From: Euglena gracilis
Taxonomy: Eukaryota > Euglenida > Euglenophyceae > Euglenales
Length of the DNA stretch: 64,000 bases
Reading direction: 5' to 3'
Assembly (NCBI GenBank): GCA_039621445.1
Contig: CP154956.1
Span: 54,664,251-54,728,250 of the forward strand
The notes under the pieces were generated by a model. The model was not told the origin of the DNA. It made no database searches and saw only the letters and a list, made by a program, of their open reading frames with translations. Of this stretch, positions 36,201-45,700 are shown in pieces. Position 1 is the first letter of the stretch, and each line of letters opens with the position of its first letter. The translations under genes and the position numbers were made by a program.

Positions 36201-39200
36201 ACAATCCCCCTTAGACTAATTTTATGGCCCCCGGGGGCCATACAGCTAGCTCAGCCATAAACGTATTCCAAGGCAAACGGCTTTGTATATTTTATGGCAT
36301 CTACACTTTAAGACCGACGAGACAAACATTAAAGTGAAAGCCCAATTTGACCGCTGGATTGTGCAGTGATGATTGGAAGGATTTTGATTGTCAATGTTTG
36401 TCTGCATCAAACGTCCAGGTACGACTGTTCCGCCAGACGGTGGTGCCTGCCGGGGGCTGGGACCAGGATGCCCGGGGCAAGTGCGGTAGCAGCGTCCCGG
36501 GAGAGGTGGACCGCATGCTGGAACTCGCCGCCACCTGCGACCCAGAGTTGCGCTCCATTTGGTGTGTCTGGTGGGCAGAGAGTGCTCTCCTCGGCAGGGG
36601 AAGCGTCCAGGATGGCCTGCCATTCCCCCAGCATTGGACATTGTTGCCAAAGCTCTGTTGTTTTGTGCTTTTTCTTTTTCTGAAACCCCTTTTTGTTCTG
36701 GTTTAACCCCCCATGTGTGACCCCCATGTGTGACCCTCATGTGTGACCTCCCTGTAGTTTTCCAAAGTGGGTTTGGGCCGCTGGGGGAAGGCACCCACGA
36801 TCACTCTGGTCGTAAGGCACTCTAAGATTTTAAGACACTCTGGCCAGAATATTTTTGAAGGATTTCGGTCGATGTGGGCAGGGTGTCGTTAAAGCCGGAG
36901 GGGACCCCATCCCTCTGGGGGGGGGGGGGGGCGCTGGTCCAGCCAGCCGTCAGCCCTTTTCCAGCCCCAGACCCATCGACAAGTTTCCTTTTCCAGTCCA
37001 TCTCCCCGAAGGTTGGCTAACGGATTTTTTAACTTTCAGAGGGACGAAGATGGGCAAAAAAATGGGCAAAAATTGGCTGAAAAGGGTCAAAATCGGCAAA
37101 AATCGCCAAAAATTGTCAAAGTGGTCCAAAAATCAATTTTTTTTTTGCAAAACTGCCAGTTTTTTTGGTAGCACCATTTTTTTGGGGTACCGGTTTATGG
37201 CCCAGTTGGGCCCAGTTGCAGTTGGGGTTCAAGTTAAAGGGGTGTCAGCCATTGCGACAGAGCCAGCCTTTTTCCAGCCAGCCCAAGTCTCCTAGCCTCT
37301 GAGCTGACCCCCCCCCCCCAAGGCCGTCCTGTTTGGGGGGGGGCTGCAGGTGGGTGGGGTGACGGTGGGTGGGTCAACCTGGGGGCCGGATTATTTGTTG
37401 GTGGATTTTCAAAAAAACAGTTGTCGAGTGGGTTTGGGCCTGGGGACAAGTGACCCCCGGGGATAACTTGGTGGCTGAAGCTCCAAGTCTCTTTGACCTC
37501 TCTCTGGAATTTCGCACTTTTCCATCTTGTATTCCATTTGGCTGGAAATACTCTGGTTATTTTAGTTTTCCACTAAAAGCGTTCTGTCCATCCATGACAC
37601 AGAGCTCTAACCCCCCCCCACTTATAAACCTCCTGGGGTTTATAGGATCCGGTTTGGTTGGTCGGCCGAAGGGGGGGTTTATAGAGGGGGGGGTTATAGG
37701 ATCCGGAATTATTGGTGAAATCCGACCCCTCAAAATGACCCCAAAACCCCCGAAATCAGCAATTTTGGGCGAATTTGGTCAAAATAGCATTTTTGATGAT
37801 GGTCGGTCTCAAAAAAATTGCCAAAATATCAGTTTTTGGGTGGTTTGCAGCGGAAAAAAATCGTCCCCGGCGGTTTCCATTTTTCTTCCCGGGGGGGGGG
37901 GGTTATAGGATCCGGTTTGGTTGGTTGGGCGGGGGGGGGGGGTGTTATAAGTGGGAGGGTCGCTGAGCTCTTATCTCTTTAGAGTAAGAGCGAAGCTTAC
38001 CACCAGGGAAAAGTGGGGGGTCGGACCCCCCTCCCCCAGCCCCCCCCCCCTCTGGGTAGACCGTGAAAACCGCGGATTATCACCATGACCCCGGCCCGGT
38101 TCCCGGAATTTTTTTTTTCAGATGCGAGCGACTGGATTTCTAGTTTCCGAATCACCTGGGTTTGACCCCTAACTCCCCGCCAGACCCGAGTTATTCACGC
38201 GCGAAGGGGTCCAAACTGGGTAGGATCGGCCCGCCCCCCCTGGATAAGCCCCCCCCCCCCTTTGGACTCTGCCATTTCGGCCAAAAAGTGTCAATTTTCA
38301 AAATATCTCCAAAATGAAGCCAGATCAAAGGAAATGTCCGGAGACCTAATTTGAAGCCCTTGGAACGCCCCATCTACCGGTATTTTGATTTCCCCGCAAC
38401 TCCCCGCCTAGCCCGAGATACGGCTGTTTTTGGCCCAGATGGCCGTTTTGTACACTTTTCCCTCTGTTCGACTTAGCCGTTTTCGGGGGGTGGGGGGTCA
38501 AAAAACCAATGTTTTCAAAATTTCTCGAAAATGATGCAAAATCAAAGGAATTGCCTTTCGAATTTTTTCGACTTTTTTTGACCCGGTTTTGGCCCGAAGT
38601 CAATGGGTCGGCGGCCCAAAACGGGGCGCTGGCGGGTCGAAAAACGTTCATTTTCGACTCAAAAACAGTTTTTCCGGGTCCGGGAGGCCCAAAAACCATC
38701 GTTTCGGGTAAAAATTTTTTTGATTTTTTTCGACTTTTTTTGGCCGAAAACGGCTAAGTCGAACAGTGGAAAAAGTGTACAAAATGGCCTAAAATGGCCT
38801 AAATTGGCCGAAAAACGCCCGTATCTCGGGCTACGCGGGGAGTTGTGGGGAAACCATAATCCCAGTACATAGAGCGTCCCAGGGGCTTCAATTTAGGTTT
38901 CTGGACATTTTTTTGCCCGAAACGATGTTTTTAGGCCTCCCGGGACCCGGAAAAACTGTTTTTCAGCCGAAAATGAGCGTTTTTCGACCCACCGGCCCCC
39001 CCATTTCTGGCACAAAACCCATGGATTTCAGGCAAAAGAGCTCCATGGAGTGGGCCGGTATGTATGGAGGGGTCAATGAAGGGGTGGGTCAATGAAGGGG
39101 TGGGTGCGCGCTTATTAAGAGCTCAGCACTATTCAAAACCTGGTTTATAAGTGGGGTGTGGGGTTTAAAGTTTGGAATTTTGGCTCCCCGATTCTTTGGG

Positions 39201-41828
39201 GGCAACCTTACAGGTACAGCCTCGCCAGCAATGAGCCCTCCCCCGCGGGCAAGCCAGTGTGGACTGCAGGCAGGCCTGGATGCCGACGTTGCCAGGTCCA
39301 CCGGCATCCACACCTGGCAGCAATGGCGGAGCTGCTGGCTACGAGGGTTGCGGAGGTCAGGGCCATGGTTTTTTTTCAAAGCAAAAAACTGGATCGGTAG
39401 GTTGTGTCTGTGCCACCCATTAGTTTCCCCTTTCAACGTTCCCCATTCCTGTCCTTGATGTTGTATTTTTCGGTATGAACATGGTAGTCTTTTGTTGTCA
39501 CTTGCGATCTCATCCATTGGAGAAGAACTCATGGTCAAGACACGGCTGGAAGCTAGTACAGTGGATTACCTGACGTTTGTCATTGCTGTCCGGTGTGCCA
39601 GATTGTGCACTTGCAACAACGTTTGAAATTTAAGTAAAATGCGTGGATGGAGGGTCGAGGGAAGTAATTATTTGTTATTTCTTTATTATTTAAGCTCATA
39701 AATGCAAGCAATTGCCCAGCTGATTTCTCTCCCGTTATTATTGTTGATGTTCTATCCGAGCAGATTTTTTTTTGTTTCCCATTTTCCCCTTGGTAACCAA
39801 CTCCATTTGCAGCCAGCAGCTACTGCCTTTTCTTCAACATTGAGGAAGTTTATCTCTTTTTTCCCCCAGCCCGATTGGCAGCTGCTCTGGTGCTGGATAA
39901 TTGCCCCTGGCCAGGTTGATGGCCCACTTTTTTTTCGAACTTCACTCGACAAGAAGTACATGATTTCTGAAGGAAAATATGAACCCTACTTTCATCGGAA
40001 TTCGATTTGGCCGGCCGTGTTTTGTTGTTTGGCCTCGGGTGAACACAACAGGTCCCTGTCCAGCGTTGGTAGAACGAAGCCCCAGGGTTGAACAAAATTT
40101 GGACCCCGACACTCCAAGGAGTCTCCCCTGCTGTAACCAGCCCGAAGGTACTTGGCAGGAACACTGCCGTCCATGTCTGGTGCAGGCAGGTCCAGCAGCA
40201 GTCCGAGGCCCCCGCCCGCAACGCGGCGCTGCAGAGTCTGCGGCTGGCGTGCAGCCACTGCCCACCGCTGTTGGGGACGGCGCTGGCGGGGGAGACGTCC
40301 TCGCCGGCCCTCGTGCGCCTGAAGGACCGCCTCGGCCCACAGCCCGGCCCACAGGTCACATCCCTTCGTTTCTCTGAGGACGCCTTTCATTTAAAATCCC
40401 AACATCTCTGCCAGAGAATTGACCATCCCAAAACCAAGCCACACCAAAAGCATTGATCCTTAACCGATTTTGCCATAAAGTTGACTTGTAAATAGAATTC
40501 CTCCGTTCCTTTTTAAAGAAAATCCTTTTTAAGAAGAGGTCCGGCGGGTTTTTTTTGAGCTGGTTTGAACCACAAGGCTGAAATGGACAATGCCCTGGCA
40601 TTTATCTCATTTTTCTTGGCTCATTTCTGTTTCGAAAAATCAGTGAGCCGCTGAACCAGAGAAGAAAAGTCATTTTTTTCAAACAAGGCACATAACTCAG
40701 GCGTAGATCTGTTCATTTTAATCTGAATTTTCTTGGGTTCCAGGTCAAACTGAAACAGTCATGAAACCCCAATGACGGACTTTAAAGCACCAAGTGCATC
40801 ATTCCAGTTTTTCCTCTCCATTTTGCCATGGAGAATATTTCTTGGAATGTATTTTCTGATTAATTATTTTTATTGAAATAAATTCCCCTCTTCCACCCAA
40901 TATCTGATCGGGTGTTGCTCCGGGGAGGGCGTTTGGGGTTCCAAAAATCTTTGGCCAGTCGCACCATTTTTTCAATGGCATTTTTATTTTGTTTCATGTT
41001 TTGGGGAGTCTCAACAGTCCCCAAAATGAGCATTTACGAATCATTTTTCCAGATTTTTTTGACTTTTTGGCTCCTTTCAGGATGCTTTTTGGAGGGGTTA
41101 CTCTGCGTTCTCTGTTCTGCTTTTTAAGAGTTTCTCCCATCTTCACTCCCCCCCCACGAGGATGCATTTGCAATACTGGATTGCTGCTTGAGAAGGATGG
41201 TAAAGAGAGTGTGTTTACACAGGCTTGATGGGCGGCTGCCTTTTCTGTCAGTTGTTGGCCAACTACCTCCTGAACGACTCCACCTTAGAGGAGTGTTGGG
41301 CTCTGCAACGAGCATTTTCTGGGGATGAGGCCAATGGGCACCACGCCGAGTTCGCTGCAGACCCGAAGGGCTCCAGAAAACCCCAGGTGTATCATTTCTC
41401 TATGACGTCAACCTTTTTTATGTAGAAAATTATAAAATAAGCAGACCATCGGCAATGTTTTATTCTATTAAACAAAATGGAGCAGGAATCAATTGCAATG
41501 GTTTTTTCTGCCACCGAGATGACAAAGGTTATATCTCAGAAACTTTTGCATTTACAGTCCTAAAATTGGAGTAGAACGTTTCGGACTGTTTGTGCCACTC
41601 ATTGCAACATCTTTTTTTGCAAGAGCATGTGCCTTTTCTTCAGCTGCTTGCACCAAACCCCTTCGCAAAAATGGATCCCCCCCCCAGATTCGAGCAACCC
41701 ACCCCAAAATAAAATCACAAGGCCCCGGTACAATGAAGATAAAGCTCATGCACAAGTACTTTGTTTGCAGAGGGCTGACGATCGGAAGCGATACCGGTCG
41801 AAGAAGCGCCATCGGGGCGGTGAAGCCT
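33232..41828 (+). CDS. Unrecognised helical (HEAT/ARM-like?) protein, multi-exon
   Basis: Proposed exons: 33232-33414, 34128-34277, 34720-34811, 34920-35121, 36419-36561, 39214-39355, 40190-40354, 41223-41386, 41771-41828. Phases agree at 34277/34720, 34811/34920, 35121/36419 (GC donor), 36561/39214, 39355/40190 and 41386/41771. One or more exons are missing between 33414 and 34128 and between 40354 and 41223. The protein is rich in Leu and Ala with amphipathic helices (ARTFAVLASSWLAGG, VLRHVLGFLAVG, AALQSLRLACSHCPPLLG, CLFCQLLANYLL), and ends in a basic tail, DDRKRYRSKKRHRGG. That pattern suggests stacked helical repeats such as HEAT or ARM, but no family was identified. An ATG at 33243 could be the start. 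Function unknown. Confidence 0.55.
34018..34042. repeat. Short (GGTTTT)4 telomere-like tract
   Basis: Four GGTTTT units occur within the intron upstream of 34128. It is too short to imply a former chromosome end. Confidence 0.6.
34128..35121 (+). CDS. Helical-protein gene, central exons
   Basis: Three exons that join in frame. The first (34128-34277) ends GLFQ before GTGTGT. The second (34720-34811) encodes a Lys/Glu-rich stretch and ends two bases into a codon. The third (34920-35121) supplies the last base and runs VIATMCQWAKQ to HGCRIQ. It is bounded by CAG|GCACCA, an apparent GC donor in the right phase for the exon at 36419. Confidence 0.6.
35185..36210. repeat. Dispersed AT/GC-mosaic repeat, direct copies
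   Basis: Two internal duplications are visible. AAAAACGCTCATTTTCGGCT lies at about 35294 and, slightly changed, at about 35464. The module GGGGAGTTGC(A/C)GGGAAATCAA followed by TTTCCTTTGATT occurs at about 35650-35740 and 35855-35950. Related sequence is at 2975-3400 and, inverted, at 38.0-39.1 kb. All of it lies in the intron between 35122 and 36418. Confidence 0.7.
36419..36561 (+). CDS. Helical-protein gene, exon VRLFRQTVV...
   Basis: The exon follows ACGTCCAG and opens VRLFRQTVVPAGGW. It contains EVDRMLELAATCDPELRSIW and ends two bases into the Trp codon before GTGTGT. The next exon at 39214 begins with the single base needed to complete TGG. Confidence 0.6.
37616..39156. mobile_element. 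Segment with perfect 15-bp terminal inverted repeats
   Basis: CCCCACTTATAAACC at 37616-37630 is the exact reverse complement of GGTTTATAAGTGGGG at 39142-39156. Internal GTTATAAGTGGGA at about 37953 and GGATCCGGTTTGGTTGGT repeats (about 37647 and 37906) suggest a compound or nested structure. The right part (38.1-39.1 kb) is an inverted relative of the repeat at 35.2-36.2 kb. No transposase or target-site duplication was recognised. Confidence 0.5.
39214..40354 (+). CDS. Helical-protein gene, exons 39214-39355 and 40190-40354
   Basis: The first of these starts with one base completing Trp, then YSLASNEPSPAGKPVW, and ends LLATRVAE in phase 0 before GTCAGG. The second (after GGCAG) begins VQQQSEAPARNAALQ and continues with an amphipathic Leu/Ala helix and a Pro-Gly-Gln-rich end before GTCACA. 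Frame continuity across both borders supports them. Confidence 0.55.
41223..41828 (+). CDS. Helical-protein gene, last two exons
   Basis: Exon 41223-41386 encodes GLMGGCLFCQLLANYLL and an acidic segment, ending GSRKPQ in phase 0. Exon 41771-41828 follows TTTGCAG and gives RADDRKRYRSKKRHRGGEA and a stop at 41826-41828. The strongly basic tail could be a nuclear or nucleic-acid-binding signal (inference). About 670 bp separate the stop from the kinesin ATG on the same strand. Confidence 0.6.
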
Positions 41829-42494
41829 GACCCTTCTCACACCAAATCTCTGCGGCACGCCACGTTGGCCGTTGTAATCATTCTGTCACCTCCACCACGG
41901 TATGGAGAGGGCTAGTGGCCTTCTTGATGATTTTTTCTGGCTGCGGCAAAGAGAATTTGCGTGATAAAACTTATAGTTTTTTGGAGTTGGTAAAATCAAA
42001 TGTCCACATGTGGATGTGCACATTCGTTTTGCCTCTAAATTCCCGTTAGTTCGCCAGTTTTAAGGCAGTTTCTTTTTGAACACCCCATGGGCAAGAGCTA
42101 TGCTTTTATAGAACGAGGTTGGCTGCATTCAAAATTCAAAAGGAGAATAGGTCTCCCATGTGTGTCACACCAAAAGATGGTTCCGAAATCTGTTTTAAAA
42201 GAAAGTTCCCTCAAGAGCGCTCCAAAGACGCCCAATGTTTTTTTTGAACTTTTTGAACTTAATTTTCCACCGTCACCATTGCAAGCAGGAAAATGTGAGT
42301 TTTTGGCTGCGGGAAAGAGGGAAGCCATCGTTTGGATGTTTTCTCATCAGATTTTTGCAGATCCGCCGACCAAATCCGTTGCGATGGTTTCACTGTGGTC
42401 CTTCGTGTCTGTTCCCTTCAGAGGCTTTTCATTGCCGAGTGCTGTGATGTGCCAGCCGGGCCCCTTTCCATTCGCCGGCCGATGAGGGCCCGCG

Positions 42495-42738
42495 ATGGCC
42501 CAGGCGGTCCGCGTGTTGGTCCGCTTCCGCCCGCCGCGGCCCGGGGCGGAGGCCGCGGCCGACGGGGTTGACGTGCGGCCCGGCGCGGCGGAGGTCGCGG
42601 TGGGCGGCCTCGGGAAGCGGTTCACGTACGACGGCGTGTTCGGCGGCGCCGCCACCAACGAGGAGGTCTTCCGCGCCGCGGCGCTGCCCCTCGTGGATGC
42701 GGTCCTCCAGGGCTACCATGGCACCGTGCTGGCTTATG
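42495..42738 (+). CDS. Kinesin exon 1 (motor N-terminus)
   Basis: 81 codons plus one base. It contains [18 protein letters not shown] and [13 protein letters not shown], the strand just before the P-loop. It is very G+C-rich compared with the flanking DNA. It ends TATG|GTTTGC, and the next exon at 42882 supplies GG to complete the glycine of GQTGSGKT. Confidence 0.9.
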
Positions 42739-45700
42739 GTTTGCCACACAATGGGGTCACCCAACCAAGAAGTCAAACGTTTGTGTCATTTGTGTTTCCC
42801 CAAGTTCTTGCCTCACATGCTTTTGTCCCTGTGGATGCCTGCCCCTTGTTGCCCCGCGTCGCATCTCATCCTGCACGTCAGGGCAGACAGGCAGCGGGAA
42901 GACCCACACTATGCTTGGTCCGGATGGAGCACACACCGCTCAGGCTTTGACCGACGACCTAAATTGTGGTGTGCCTCAGAATTGCTTGCTGCACCAAATT
43001 TCTCTTGGTTTCTTGTCCCCCAATGAATATTATTCAAACAATAGCAGAAAATTACCAGTGAATCTAAAGTCAAAAAAGCCACTGTATTTTCTTCAGTTAT
43101 ATTGATTTGTTTTTTTTTTAAATCAGTCATCGAAGCCGATCTCACTCAACTCTGCAGAATTCTTCGTTCACGGCATCAGATGGTGAAGAGCCGTTTCCTC
43201 CAACAGACATCATCCCCCGGCTACTCTCGGAGTTGTTCCAGCGGCTGCAGGGCCTCCCCATCGCCGAGAAGAGATGGGCCGCCCAACTGACCTGCTACGA
43301 GATCTACAAAGAGACGATTCGAGGTGTCGCCGCCTTGACACAGAGGGCCGGCCATCCCCCCCCCCCCACCCCGAAGGACCTTGTTCCGATTGGCGTCCCG
43401 CATACCTCTGCCAGGCCCGGAAGGGAACCCGAGCAGGTTGGTGAAGTGGCACCGTTTGTGGCCAAAACCGGCCAGCCTGATGGTTGGCCCACAGACCTCC
43501 TGGCGGGGGAGGCGGACGCGGGGAAGGAGTACCGCATCCGGCAGGACTTTACTGGCCAGCGGGGTATCTACGTGGAGAACCTCACTGTCCACGAGGTGGG
43601 GAGCTTTGATCATGCCATGCAGCTGCTCACCCAGGTGTACGGCCCCAGCCGGTGGTGATATCATGTGAGTCCATTGGGACTTCAGCTTGGGAGACTCCAT
43701 GCAAGGGAGTCCAGCCAAACAGGTGAGTTGATGGCGTTCCGTGACACGGCCCAATGTCCAACCATTGAGGCACGCTTCATCTTCTACATCGGGCCATTTG
43801 GCGGCGTTCCGATCAACTTTATTTTCTCCAGCCCTCGTTCCTCGGTCCAGGTCCCTGTTGTTCACTGCTTCACCTTTCGGAAACCCCTCTTCCAAAGAAA
43901 AGAAGCTCTCAGGATCAAGTTTAGGGCAAGGTGGACGCTTGGTTGCTTCCCGCGTGCCTCCCGCAGGCCGCCAGCCTTCGCGCCACGGCCGCCACCGCGG
44001 CGAACGACTCCAGCTCGCGCAGCCACAGCATCGTCGCGCTGGACGTGGTGCAGACCGACCTGCTGGAGGGCGGGCTGCGCGCGGGCCATTTCTGGGGTGG
44101 GCCCCGGCGCACAGGCTTCACAGGAGTGGGCGCACAGCAATGGCCTGGCTGAGCACAATGGGCCGCCTGAACCTTGTTGGTCACGGTTGAGTGCACGCTT
44201 TTGCGGATGGTTGTGTGCGAGGGGACACCAGCCCACTGCGAAGCCAGGCCTATATGAAGGGTACGGTCGAATTACAAATTGCGTTAAATTAAATTATGTT
44301 AGATTTTAAACAAAATTAAGTGTTTCCCATTTCAAAAGGAGACATTGTCCAACCCAATCTTTTTTTGAAACCAGAAATCAGCCATCCACTCTTTCAGGGA
44401 CACCCCCCTCCAAATTTTGGGACCCGAGCAAATCATAATTCTGGAGAAAGTCGAGATGGGCCCAGATCCAGAAAGGCTGTGAAAAGGTGAACATCGGAGC
44501 TCCCAATATTCAAGGTTTTCAAATCAATTTATTTTGCAAAATTTCTCTCGGCATTTTTCTTAATTTGGGTTTTTGTGACATATTCCCAGGAGGTTGCTTG
44601 TTATGCCCATGATTTTTGTGGCAGAGTGAAAATGCCCAATTTTCTGGGGGGCTCAAAGTGCCAAATGGAAAATCTCGGCCAAAATGGCGGATCCAGATGA
44701 TGTAATTTCTCGCGATTATTTCCCAAAGTTGAGATCAAGGTACAACTTTGACCCCGATTAAGTGCTTTTGTGTATCTTCAATTCCAAAAAACAACAGGTG
44801 CAATGTGTCTCTTGACTGGACACTGAATGGTTTTTGAACACCCACATCGCACTCAGCGGTGCCAGCGATCTTGCTGGCTCAGAGAAAATTTCAAAGACTC
44901 GTGCGGATGGAGAGCGACTGAAAGAGGCCCAAAAGATCAATTTGTCGCTGACACTGCTCGGAAACGTCATCTACAAGCTCACGGACGGCAAATCCCTGCA
45001 CATTCCTTACCGGGACTCGAAGCTGACTCGGTTGTTGCAGGTCCACAGCCATTCTGGTACTTCTTTGCGTGTTCTGAGCCCCCTGAATTGCGTTTCTTAG
45101 GGCGTTGCTATTTTCTGTCTTCTTTCTTTTCCACGCAAATGACCATTCAAAGAAAAATAAGAAACATTTGTCTTTTTCTTGGGGGACCTCTTCCTCCTTT
45201 TTTCCCTTTTCACCCTTGGGTGTACAAAATTGCGAATCTGAAACGTTCTCGTTTTTGTCGCTCCGCAGGAGTCCCTTGGCGGGAACTCACAGACGTGTCT
45301 GCTCTGCATGTGCTCCCCAGCGGCTTCAGACCAAGCGGAAACGGTCAACGAGGTGGCGTGGGTCTGAGGTTTTTTTGTGACATTATTTATTGCCGGATTG
45401 TCTCGGGATGCAGAGACCCCAGGGAAAATAAATATCAGAAAATCTATACGTCAATCACCTCAATTCCAGCTTGAAAAACAAAGCTCGCAACATGAACACC
45501 GCAATCAGCTAAAGTTGTTTCCACGTCCCACTGCTGAAAAGCGTTCCTCCTGACACTTGGGAGTTAAATAAAACAGAGTTCGTTGGATCTACTGAAGTTT
45601 GTTTTCTTTGAAGAGGCAACCACAGGAGTTGAGGCGGGTCCTGTTTTCTGGATTCACCAGATGTTGCAGAGTCAATTGGACTCTCTGAACCTGACGGGGT

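Noticed and set aside
36246-36794. A 182-codon minus-strand frame
   Set aside because: It is antisense to the phase-consistent exon 36419-36561 of the plus-strand gene and shows no domain.
39850-40359. Minus-strand frame of 169 codons
   Set aside because: It overlaps the exon at 40190-40354, whose plus-strand reading connects in phase with 39214-39355.
45097-45348. Minus-strand frame across kinesin exon 7
   Set aside because: It is antisense to a conserved motor exon with canonical borders.
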